A stretch of 37,244 nt of DNA, from the NCBI GenBank assembly GCA_021775775.1, contig JAJFHF010000013.1, forward strand, positions 1 through 37,244. The letters are read 5' to 3'. Positions 5,490 to 10,629 of the stretch are shown here, piece by piece. The stretch comes from Hyphomicrobiaceae bacterium (GTDB lineage Bacteria; Pseudomonadota; Alphaproteobacteria; Rhizobiales; HXMU1428-3). The position numbers and the translations under genes are program-made. The notes under the pieces were generated by a model that made no database searches, was not told the DNA's origin, and saw only the letters and a program-made list of their open reading frames with translations. Positions within the stretch are counted from its first letter, which is position 1, and each line of letters begins with the position of its first letter.

Positions 5490-6346
5490 GCGGCCTCACT
5501 TAGACGCATTTTGTTTTTATCAAAGGCATCTGCAATGCGTACGCCTTCGTCTAATAAAAAGGAAAACTGGCTTTGAGTGCTGTTAAATTCATCCAAGATT
5601 TCATCTAATATTGAGAGGTCCGGTGCACTATTCATGCGTCCTTCAATATCATCTAGAAATTTACCAGGATCACCCAAGCCTTTTTCAATCACAAGGTTTT
5701 CAGCAGCTTTTCTTAATTCGATTTTTTTCCGCTTAATTTCTTCACGCAGGACATCTTTCCAGCTATCAGGGTAGGCGGTGATGGTATGTTTGTGGCTATC
5801 TACGCATGCGTTTAGCTCATCTTCACTTTGGCAAGCTCTTATGTCAGCTTCTATCGTTGGGTATTTACCGTCCTGTCTGGCCTTGTAAGCGCTTATTTGC
5901 TCTTCACTTGCAACCTGGCTTTGCTGTTTGTCATAAAGCGCTAAACCAAAGGGGTTGCCATACGTCATAAGCGCACGTTTCATGGCGTCAGTTTCAGCTT
6001 CTTTGACAGCGCTTTCTATAGCGTCCCCAATTGCATCCTCTTTACCAAAGCCAGAGCCAAAGCCAGTTCCATCCTTGTGAACACCACCAGCGGTAACTCT
6101 AACAGTTGCGACAAAGGAAACTCGCCATTGTTTTCCATTTCTAGCTTCATGCAGACCACGGCTGGCTTCAAAAAGGGTCACTGTTTCGCGAGACCACCCA
6201 TCAAATCCGAATATCCTGTTAGCCTCTGCTATGGCGTGCCAGCCCTCAACGTAGCTGAGGGACACGCCCGCTTTGGTGCGCTTTTTAATAATGGATTTAT
6301 CTAGAGGGGCGTTAAGTTCTGTGACTTGCTCTGATGTAAACGACAT
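5486..6346 (-). CDS. Rad52-family single-strand annealing protein
   Basis: 286 residues. The N-terminal 150 residues carry the Rad52/22 fold markers: VSLSYVEGWHAIAEANRIFGFDGWS (28-52), a strand VSFVATVRVT, G-F-G-S-G and EDAIGDAIESAVKEAETDAMKRALMTYGNPFGLALYD (102-138), which is the oligomer and DNA-binding core. The rest is helical and variable. Such proteins anneal complementary strands during phage recombination. No partner exonuclease or SSB gene is visible nearby. Start is the ATG of GTGATG at 6344-6346, overlapping the previous stop by one base; the ribosome site GGGGGTGAG is shared with two other genes of this operon. Confidence 0.92.
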   Translation of the reverse strand: MSFTSEQVTELNAPLDKSIIKKRTKAGVSLSYVEGWHAIAEANRIFGFDGWSRETVTLFEASRGLHEARNGKQWRVSFVATVRVTAGGVHKDGTGFGSGFGKEDAIGDAIESAVKEAETDAMKRALMTYGNPFGLALYDKQQSQVASEEQISAYKARQDGKYPTIEADIRACQSEDELNACVDSHKHTITAYPDSWKDVLREEIKRKKIELRKAAENLVIEKGLGDPGKFLDDIEGRMNSAPDLSILDEILDEFNSTQSQFSFLLDEGVRIADAFDKNKMRLSEAA

Positions 6347-6720
6347 CACTCACCCCCAACAATACGTTCTGATGAACAAATGGCCTGAGTTGCTAGGCCT
6401 TGCATAACCCCAATTGCATTGCTCACTTCAATCGCGTGGTCACAAAACTGGTGATTGTTTTTTTTGCGTTCCCGAGCAACCGCATACAGGCCTTCACAGA
6501 TCATTTGGATCTCTTCGCAGGCTGCAAAAACTTGGTCGAAAGCAGCTTCATAATCGCCTGGCATACAAGGGACAATTGGCGCGTGGTCTTTTATTTCATC
6601 AACAGGGACGCCCGACAGCTTCGCAACCACCCCATTTGAAATGCTGTGCTTGGATTCTGAGAGCTGCTTACCTAGAGATTTGGCGGTGATCTCTTGGCTA
6701 TGGACTAATTTAAGGGTCAT
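6346..6720 (-). CDS. Early operon protein, unknown function
   Basis: 124 residues. Residues 20-50 contain the moderately conserved looking SISNGVVAKLSGVPVDEIKDHAPIVPC; the second half is helical with a cysteine at 67, 74, 93 and 114. Directly coupled to the Rad52-like gene, so a role in DNA recombination is possible. No family recognised. Start ATG 6718-6720 overlaps the upstream TAA by one base. Confidence 0.6.
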   Translation of the reverse strand: MTLKLVHSQEITAKSLGKQLSESKHSISNGVVAKLSGVPVDEIKDHAPIVPCMPGDYEAAFDQVFAACEEIQMICEGLYAVARERKKNNHQFCDHAIEVSNAIGVMQGLATQAICSSERIVGGE

Positions 6721-7046
6721 TATCCAAACCTCCGGCCTAGACGTTCATGGTGTCCAGGAGCGTGCTCGTTTTGGGCAGGGTGAAGACCTAAGTCCTCAAC
6801 AAGGTTTTCAAAAATTTGTTCGCTAATTTCATCCTCAACATCATCAAGGGCTCTGACTAACCCATCTGTTAAGGCCTCATACTCACCATCTTTATTTTGA
6901 ATCCAATAACTTTGAATATCAGAGACGAAATCATCAGTGTTGTCGGCATTGTTGTGCTCGACCAAAGCGATGGCTTCAACAGTGGCAAAGGCTGTGCCTT
7001 CTACCCCTTTGAAATCAACGCAAAAATCTATATAAGCTTCACTCAT
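6720..7046 (-). CDS. Acidic early protein, unknown function
   Basis: 108 residues, acidic overall. The opening YIDFCVDFKGVEGTAFATVEAIALVEH looks like a beta-sheet core; residues 65-90 (VRALDDVEDEISEQIFENLVEDL) form an acidic helix. Small acidic phage proteins sometimes mimic DNA, but nothing specific supports that here. Overlaps the upstream microprotein by four bases (ATGA). Confidence 0.55.
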   Translation of the reverse strand: MSEAYIDFCVDFKGVEGTAFATVEAIALVEHNNADNTDDFVSDIQSYWIQNKDGEYEALTDGLVRALDDVEDEISEQIFENLVEDLGLHPAQNEHAPGHHERLGRRFG

Positions 7047-7159
7047 TTTTTCTGCCTTTCTTTTCGCCTCGCCTCTTTTTTGATTAACTCAAGGGCTAGG
7101 ATAATTTCTGTTTCTGAAAACTCGTTTTTAATAAATGTTGCTGTTTCTACTTCACTCAT
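7043..7159 (-). CDS. 38-residue charged microprotein
   Basis: ATG at 7157-7159, TGA at 7043-7045 overlapping the next start (ATGA). The peptide begins MSEVETATFIKNEF, continues as a helix (ETEIILALELIKKEAR) and ends with a basic cluster RRKERQKK. Too short for normal gene finding but coupled to its neighbour. The ribosome site (GAAAGTC) is weak. Function unknown; the basic tail could contact nucleic acid. Confidence 0.5.
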   Translation of the reverse strand: MSEVETATFIKNEFSETEIILALELIKKEARRKERQKK

Positions 7160-7209
7160 TCGACTGACTTTCTATTAGTGTTGTTGGTGTCAGCCTGCCT
7201 GTTAACGTC

Positions 7210-7416
7210 TCAAAACATGCCTTTTTGGGTTGCGACCCATTCGGGAATTGTGAAGGTGCATAAATGCTTTTCCTTTACTTGAGCCTGCGTTTTTGGAAAC
7301 CACTTTGCATCTTTCTTTTTTCCAGTTGAGGAAAGGAGATAAGCCCTTGGTGTTTCTTGATGAACTGTGAGCATGAACTCACAATCAGTTGATTTTTGAA
7401 TATTGCGTTTAGCCAC
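7210..7416 (-). CDS. First protein of leftward operon, phage family of unknown role
   Basis: 68 residues from a GTG at 7414-7416, chosen because AAAAGGAGAGATT lies just before it and because the longer frame upstream is not protein-like. The C-terminal half (AYLLSS...KDAKWFPKTQAQVKEK...FTIPEWVATQKGMF) resembles small phage proteins with a W-L/F-P-K-S/T-Q...P-E-W-x-A-x-x-K-G-L ending, probably a short beta-barrel. No function established. It is the first gene after the leader hairpins of the leftward promoter. Confidence 0.65.
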   Translation of the reverse strand: MAKRNIQKSTDCEFMLTVHQETPRAYLLSSTGKKKDAKWFPKTQAQVKEKHLCTFTIPEWVATQKGMF

Positions 7417-7506
7417 AATCTCTCCTTTTCCCCTTCTGGCGGCCCCTGTAATAGGAGTAACTTGGGACCGCCCTTCCTTGGGAGGGATAAACTTTCTTGT
7501 TTGTTT

Positions 7507-7546
7507 TTGCTGGTGAGAGCCTGTCTCTAAACCCTCACCAGCAAAC
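7507..7546 (-). promoter_or_regulatory. Leader hairpin of leftward early transcript
   Basis: TTTGCTGGTGAG (7507-7518) is a perfect 12-bp complement of CTCACCAGCAAA (7535-7546) with a 16-base loop. It lies about 75-115 bases into the leftward transcript, before the first gene. A recognition site for antitermination (nut- or put-like) or a leader regulatory stem are plausible; this is inferred from position. Confidence 0.5.
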
Positions 7547-7554
7547 CCCGCTTT

Positions 7555-7590
7555 AAAAAGCCTGACCCTCATTGAGGAACCTCACAGGCT
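7555..7590 (-). terminator. Possible attenuator behind leftward promoter
   Basis: On the minus strand AGCCTG (7590-7585) pairs with CAGGCT (7564-7559), the loop itself contains GAGG/CCTC, and TTTTT (7559-7555) follows. This is terminator-shaped and sits about 30-65 bases after the expected start of the leftward transcript, as in phages whose early operon needs antitermination. The stem is short, so efficiency is uncertain. Confidence 0.4.
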
Positions 7591-7627
7591 CTTACCAACA
7601 GTGCGGTAATGCGTTGTTGATAACTCT

Positions 7628-7656
7628 ATTAAAATCTAATTTATTTAGATTGTCAA
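7628..7656 (-). promoter_or_regulatory. Leftward early promoter (PL-like)
   Basis: TTGACA at 7656-7651, a 17-base spacer, and TTTAAT at 7633-7628 on the minus strand. The spacer is almost entirely filled by operator 7633-7651, so repressor binding would block RNA polymerase. It precedes the whole minus-strand early operon (7416 to 235). Confidence 0.8.
7633..7651. promoter_or_regulatory. Repressor operator OL1
   Basis: AATCTAA-TTTAT-TTAGATT, a 19-bp palindrome with perfect 7-bp arms, lying between the -35 and -10 of the leftward promoter. The same sequence pattern recurs at 7663-7681, 8221-8239 and 8264-8282 around the repressor gene. Confidence 0.8.
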
Positions 7657-7662
7657 TAAAAA

Positions 7663-7681
7663 AGTCTAATTAATTTAGATT
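7663..7681. promoter_or_regulatory. Repressor operator OL2
   Basis: AGTCTAA-TTAAT-TTAGATT, one mismatch between arms, centred 30 bp from OL1. It also overlaps the upstream side of the rightward extended -10 promoter at 7687-7695. Confidence 0.75.
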
Positions 7682-7686
7682 ATTTG

Positions 7687-7695
7687 TGCTATGAT
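7687..7695 (+). promoter_or_regulatory. Possible rightward extended -10 promoter facing the repressor gene
   Basis: TGTGCTATGAT contains an extended -10 (TG-C-TATGAT, hexamer 7690-7695). The -35 position overlaps OL2 and is poor. A transcript from here would run antisense through the repressor gene (7888-8205) and begin with the tiny ORF at 7715. Confidence 0.35.
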
Positions 7696-7714
7696 GATTT
7701 TGAGTTATAGGAGA

Positions 7715-7768
7715 ATGAGCAAGTTAATAATTGTAAGAACTATGCAAATATGCATAATGAGGCCATGA
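7715..7768 (+). CDS. Possible 17-residue leader peptide opposite the repressor side
   Basis: ATG at 7715 has ATAGGAGA directly before it, a good ribosome site; the frame MSKLIIVRTMQICIMRP ends at TGA 7766-7768. It lies just downstream of the extended -10 at 7687-7695. It could be a leader peptide of an antisense transcript or chance. Low confidence. Confidence 0.25.
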   Translation: MSKLIIVRTMQICIMRP

Positions 7769-7887
7769 TTTAATACTTGCTGAGTGTTACTTGGTTTTAA
7801 TCATGACTGGCAATGTAGTGCCGGGGATTTAAGGGTGGGGGTGTATGTGAGGGAACGGCAGAAATTTAAGCTAATTAATAAAGCGGC

Positions 7888-8205
7888 TCAAGACTCAGAG
7901 TTGTCATTTGATTTGTTAGAGGCGATATCAAGGGGATTAGATGAAAAAGCGCTTGCCATCTTATGTGGCAATGCATCTAAGCTACCGCAATATATAAAGT
8001 CTAAGGACAATCCAAACCTTTCACGGACCTTTATTGCACCGGGTATGGAGATTCTAAAGGCCCCACTTTCCCACTGATTATAGGATTTTGGAGGAACACC
8101 AGCTTCTTCAGCATATTTTTTTTGAGACAGATTGTAATACGCTCTAGCCATCCGTAACCGGTTGGATATATCAGCGAACTCACCTGTTACTTTATGTATT
8201 TTCAT
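7888..8205 (-). CDS. Short CI-like HTH repressor
   Basis: 105 residues. An XRE-type helix-turn-helix occupies residues 14-68: RLRMARAYYNLSQKKYAEEA then GVPPKSYNQWESG, then an arm with ISIPGAIKVRERFGLSLDFIYCG typical of alphaproteobacterial phage repressors. The C terminus is short, serine- and asparagine-rich, and has no LexA/S24 peptidase domain, so RecA-stimulated self-cleavage is not expected and induction must use another route. It is divergent from the Cro-like gene and flanked on both sides by the 19-bp operators, the arrangement of a lambda-type immunity region. Start ATG 8203-8205 has a weak GAGTGG ribosome site. Confidence 0.85.
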   Translation of the reverse strand: MKIHKVTGEFADISNRLRMARAYYNLSQKKYAEEAGVPPKSYNQWESGAFRISIPGAIKVRERFGLSLDFIYCGSLDALPHKMASAFSSNPLDIASNKSNDNSES

Positions 8206-8220
8206 CCACTCAAGCTACAC

Positions 8221-8239
8221 AATCTACAAATAATAGACT
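8221..8239. promoter_or_regulatory. Repressor operator near repressor start (OR3-like)
   Basis: AATCTAC-AAATA-ATAGACT, a diverged copy of the 19-bp operator (arms match the consensus at 6 and 5 of 7 bases). It lies 16 bases before the repressor start codon, placed for autoregulation. A central partial palindrome CTAATAATTAG (8244-8254) between this and OR1 may be a third, weaker site. Confidence 0.6.
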
Positions 8240-8256
8240 ATTCCTAATAATTAGTA

Positions 8257-8284
8257 TTGACAAAATCTAAGAATATTAGATAAT
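8257..8284 (+). promoter_or_regulatory. Rightward early promoter (PR-like), leaderless
   Basis: TTGACA at 8257-8262 and GATAAT at 8279-8284 with a 16-base spacer (or ATAATA, 17). Operator 8264-8282 fills the spacer just as at the leftward promoter. The expected start point is about 8291, the A of the Cro-like ATG, and there is no Shine-Dalgarno sequence, so the mRNA is probably leaderless. Confidence 0.75.
8264..8282. promoter_or_regulatory. Repressor operator OR1
   Basis: AATCTAA-GAATA-TTAGATA, matching the consensus at 13 of 14 arm positions, inside the rightward promoter spacer. Confidence 0.8.
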
Positions 8285-8290
8285 AACTGT

Positions 8291-8515
8291 ATGGCTACAG
8301 TTAGAGAGATAGTAAATGTTATTGGAAGGGACGCGCTTGCGGACGCTTTAGGATTGGCTAATGCAAAAAGCATTCAGCCGGCGGTGACTGCGGGTGAGTT
8401 TCCAGCCGCTTGGTATCCAACCATTAAAGAGCTTTGCGAAAAACAAGAGATTAGTATTCCCATGGCTCTATTCAATTGGAAAATACCTGTATCTGACAAC
8501 CACACCACAGCCTAA
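8291..8515 (+). CDS. Cro-like small DNA-binding protein
   Basis: 74 residues, first gene of the rightward early operon and divergent from the repressor. The pattern IGRDALADALGLANAKSIQPAVTAGEFPAAWYPTIKELCEKQ (11-52) resembles Cro/YdaS-like helix-turn-helix proteins of alphaproteobacterial prophages, in which F-P-A-S/A-W-Y ends the recognition helix region. It would compete with the repressor for the 19-bp operators and so set the lytic choice. Assignment rests on location and motif shape. Translation probably starts without a leader. Confidence 0.7.
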   Translation: MATVREIVNVIGRDALADALGLANAKSIQPAVTAGEFPAAWYPTIKELCEKQEISIPMALFNWKIPVSDNHTTA

Positions 8516-8524
8516 CCACCATTA

Positions 8525-8570
8525 CCCCCGCGTATTTGGGATCACATACCAATTTTAAACCACGCGGGGG
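8525..8570 (+). promoter_or_regulatory. Hairpin masking the gcrA-like ribosome site
   Basis: CCCCCGCGT (8525-8533) pairs with ACGCGGGGG (8562-8570), 9 bp with a 28-base loop. The 3' arm is the G-rich ribosome site of the gcrA-like gene (ATG at 8575). The 5' arm begins 10 bases after the Cro stop codon, so ribosomes ending Cro could open it. This would couple GcrA production to Cro translation. Confidence 0.6.
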
Positions 8571-8574
8571 GGCA

Positions 8575-9072
8575 ATGCCTAGCTACACCAAAGCAGCAAC
8601 ATCTTGGACGCCTGACAGGGTTGATCTTTTAAAAGAGCTTTGGGCTAAAGGGCATTCATGCAGCCAGATCGCGGCGCAGCTTGGCGGCCTGACTAGAAAT
8701 GCGGTTATAGGCAAAAAATCTAGGCTTGGACTGCCCGAAAGAAGAACGACTTTAAGCGCTACCAGGCGCAAGAGGACGGTTAAGCAGCCGCCGCAAAAAT
8801 CTATGGCCCAGCCCGTTGCATTCAGAGGACCAGAAATCATCCCTTCAAGTAAACCATTTTCAACCAAAGTTTTCGAAGCGGGTGATCGTAAGCCAGTTAC
8901 GATTGATGATTTACACGGCTTGTCCTGCCGCTTTCCATTTGATGACCAGGACGGCAATCATATCGGCTATTGCGGCGCTACTAAAACTGGCGAGGCTTAT
9001 TGCGATTTCCATGCGGCTATTGCTTATCCAGCCTTAAGGCACCTGGCTGAAAGAAAAGAGGAGGTTGCATGA
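8575..9072 (+). CDS. gcrA: GcrA-family cell-cycle transcription regulator
   Basis: 165 residues. The N-terminal helix-turn-helix SWTPDRVDLLKELWAKGHSCSQIAAQLGG followed by LTRNAVIGKKSRLGLPER is the GcrA signature. The C-terminal domain has CRFPF...YCGATKTGEAYCDFHAA, matching the C-terminal sigma-70 binding module with its cysteines. In Alphaproteobacteria GcrA recruits sigma-70 RNA polymerase to promoters methylated by CcrM at GANTC. A phage copy could redirect host cell-cycle genes or activate phage promoters; that is inference. Start at ATG 8575 rather than the TTG at 8536, because the family begins near this point and the G-rich ribosome site lies before it. Confidence 0.9.
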   Translation: MPSYTKAATSWTPDRVDLLKELWAKGHSCSQIAAQLGGLTRNAVIGKKSRLGLPERRTTLSATRRKRTVKQPPQKSMAQPVAFRGPEIIPSSKPFSTKVFEAGDRKPVTIDDLHGLSCRFPFDDQDGNHIGYCGATKTGEAYCDFHAAIAYPALRHLAERKEEVA

Positions 9073-9428
9073 AAAAGAAATCAAACAAAAGCACCGTGCA
9101 CAGAATTAAACGACCGTCAAAGAAGAAGGTCAGACAGTCGCAAGCAGACAAGTACAGAGACCAGGTTTTAGCTTATTTGCATATGGAGGATGAACAACCC
9201 TCCAGAGGATGGACACGAGCCTCCAGCATATATTCAGACTATGTTTATGACTGTCTTTCGGAGGGTGCATCTTATTGTAAACAAACAACATTTGGCAAAA
9301 TAGCGTCTGACTGTCTGGAGAGACAAAAGCGGAGGGACGGCTATGTTTATTACCGTCCGAAACTATCCCTCTACAATTACTTACTCTCCCTCCTAGAGGG
9401 GTGCGGGGACGTTAAAAAGGCCGCGTGA
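9069..9428 (+). CDS. Basic protein with possible winged-helix domain
   Basis: 119 residues overlapping the gcrA-like gene by four bases (ATGA). The first 25 residues are very basic (KKKSNKSTVHRIKRPSKKK). Residues 44-97 contain GWTRASSIYSDYVYDCLSEGASYCKQTTFGKIASDCLERQKRRDGYVYYR. The pattern of a T/S-x-F-G-K-x-L-x-x-x-x-x-x-x-K-R-R-x-G-Y/K-x-x-Y resembles the winged helix at the end of phage and plasmid D5-type primases. DNA binding is likely by inference. Last gene before a terminator. Confidence 0.6.
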   Translation: MKKKSNKSTVHRIKRPSKKKVRQSQADKYRDQVLAYLHMEDEQPSRGWTRASSIYSDYVYDCLSEGASYCKQTTFGKIASDCLERQKRRDGYVYYRPKLSLYNYLLSLLEGCGDVKKAA

Positions 9429-9440
9429 ATTTAAACAGCA

Positions 9441-9482
9441 AAAAACCCCAAATCAAATTTGCCGTTTGAAGAGGGGTTTTTG
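9441..9482 (+). terminator. Terminator after gcrA-like operon
   Basis: AAAAACCCC (9441-9449) pairs with GGGGTTTTT (9473-9481), with CAAA/TTTG able to extend the stem inside. The A-run and T-run make it potentially bidirectional, closing both the plus-strand operon and the minus-strand gene beginning at 9876. Confidence 0.75.
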
Positions 9483-9645
9483 AAACAATGACGCTTTTTG
9501 CAGAAGCGTTAAAATCAATCGAACTTACAGAAGGCAATTCCATTAAGTAGGAATGAATTGATGCCTTCGTTTATACACAGGTTCTTAACAGAAGGCAATA
9601 AAATAACATGGAAGGTTCAAACTTTCAACAGGATAATAAGGCCGC
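9483..9645. other. Gene-poor stretch with hairpins and duplicated GAAGGCAAT
   Basis: With the preceding terminator this leaves 217 bases without a clear gene. It holds a small hairpin ACGCTT/AAGCGT (9491-9509), an inverted pair GAAGGCAATTCC/GGAAT...TGCCTTC (9529-9567) and a direct repeat ACAGAAGGCAAT at 9527-9538 and 9589-9600. Two very short frames (from 9488 and 9561) both include LTEGN. Looks like decayed sequence or a structured untranslated region; nothing definite. Confidence 0.35.
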
Positions 9646-9876
9646 TTATTCAGGATCATTAAGCTCTAACCGACGCTCAATTCTTTCAAGCTTGTCTTGC
9701 ATAGAAGCAAGGGCAGCGTCTTGTGATACCTCGGAGTTCATGAAGCCAGCCATATGGGATTTTAAACCTCGGATTTCTGCTTTAACGTCAGATATATCAC
9801 TGGCCATTCCGCCTAATTTAGACTGTACGCTCTTTAAATGCTCTAGGAGCAATTCGTTTGTCACATTATCAGCCAT
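9646..9876 (-). CDS. Coiled-coil partner protein of HTH regulator
   Basis: 76 residues, almost entirely helical: ELLLEHLKSVQSKLGGMASDISDVKAEIRGLKSHM and MQDKLERIERRLELND. Proteins of this shape (a long heptad-repeat helix ending ERIERRLEL) are widespread in alphaproteobacterial genomes and prophages, often next to an XRE regulator, and have no established activity. Immediately follows the HTH gene with one operon start. Likely oligomeric. Confidence 0.7.
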   Translation of the reverse strand: MADNVTNELLLEHLKSVQSKLGGMASDISDVKAEIRGLKSHMAGFMNSEVSQDAALASMQDKLERIERRLELNDPE

Positions 9877-10119
9877 CTATTGGGATTCCTTCTTTAAACG
9901 AACACCTGGGCCTGATGTAGGGGTTTCAGGGATGAATTCAATGCCTGATTGTTCGAGGGCGACTTTGATCCCAAGAATATTGTTTGTGTGGGGTATGCGA
10001 CGACCTTTTTCAAAGTCCCTAATAGTGCTTAACCCTAAACTAGATATAGTTGCTAGTTCTTGCTGGGATAACTCAAGGAGGGCTCTTGCGGCTCTGCATT
10101 GTTCGATAGTAATTTCCAT
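9877..10119 (-). CDS. XRE-family HTH transcriptional regulator
   Basis: 80 residues. ITIEQCRAARALLELSQQELATISSLGLSTIRDFEKGRR (3-41) is a canonical XRE helix-turn-helix, followed by IPHTNNILGIKVALEQSGIEFIPE and GPGVRLKK. That ending is highly typical of a single-domain regulator family common in Alphaproteobacteria. It faces a cluster of CGTTGAC/GTCAACG sites at 10136-10221 and probably represses its own promoter and the rightward genes beyond. Distinct from the main repressor, so the phage has a second switch. Confidence 0.88.
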   Translation of the reverse strand: MEITIEQCRAARALLELSQQELATISSLGLSTIRDFEKGRRIPHTNNILGIKVALEQSGIEFIPETPTSGPGVRLKKESQ

Positions 10120-10135
10120 ATCTCAATATGGCAAA

Positions 10136-10221
10136 GTCAACGATAAAAATCAAGAAAAAACTATAATCGTTGACAAGTTAAAAGTAATGGATTACGTTGA
10201 CCATCAACGAATACCGTTGAC
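10136..10221. promoter_or_regulatory. Cluster of five GTCAACG/CGTTGAC operator half-sites
   Basis: GTCAACGAT (10136-10144), ATCGTTGAC (10166-10174), CGTTGAC (10195-10201), TCAACG (10204-10209) and CGTTGAC (10215-10221). Together they form two inverted pairs plus an extra half-site between the HTH gene and the rightward genes. TTGAC also serves as possible -35 elements. Likely binding region of the XRE regulator at 9877-10119. Confidence 0.6.
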
Positions 10222-10292
10222 TATATCAGCCCAAGCCAGTGTTGGAAGCACTGACAAGGGCCTAACCAAGCTAACCTTTATTGGAGGTCATC

Positions 10293-10616
10293 ATGGCTAC
10301 ACATTCAATACACCCGGAGTCCGATCAGGGCAACGACGATTTACTCATCAGCATCGCAAAAGTTTACATGCAGCTGGAAAGCTTGCACACAAAAGGCCGT
10401 CATTTATGGCCAGAAGACGAAGATGCTTTAATTCTTTACATGGACCGTCTGCAAAATGCGGCTCTCACAATAGAGATAAAAACACCAGAAGATTGTTTGG
10501 CTTTGGGAGCCATGTTTACCGCCAAGCAAGACTTAGACCCGGACAGCAAGGGACCGTTTCAGCAAGTGGAATGCAAGATGTTCGAATTTTCACGACAGAT
10601 GATCAAAGAGCAGTAG
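10293..10616 (+). CDS. Phage early protein, unknown function
   Basis: 107 residues from ATG 10293, preceded by TTGGAGG at 10281-10287. Mostly helical: DLLISIAKVYMQLESLHTKG and EDEDALILYMDRLQNAALTIE, with a C-terminal CKMFEFSRQMIKEQ. No recognised motif. First gene of the rightward replication cluster after the second regulatory island, so it may belong to replication control. Confidence 0.65.
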   Translation: MATHSIHPESDQGNDDLLISIAKVYMQLESLHTKGRHLWPEDEDALILYMDRLQNAALTIEIKTPEDCLALGAMFTAKQDLDPDSKGPFQQVECKMFEFSRQMIKEQ

Positions 10617-10629
10617 GGGGCACGGTGTA

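Noticed and set aside
7417-7572. N-terminal extension of the first leftward gene to ATG 7572
   Set aside because: The extension crosses the 12-bp leader hairpin, is not protein-like, and a GTG with a strong ribosome site lies at 7414-7416.
7784-8077. Plus-strand ORF of 97 residues
   Set aside because: It is the reverse strand of the HTH repressor gene over most of its length and lacks a ribosome site.
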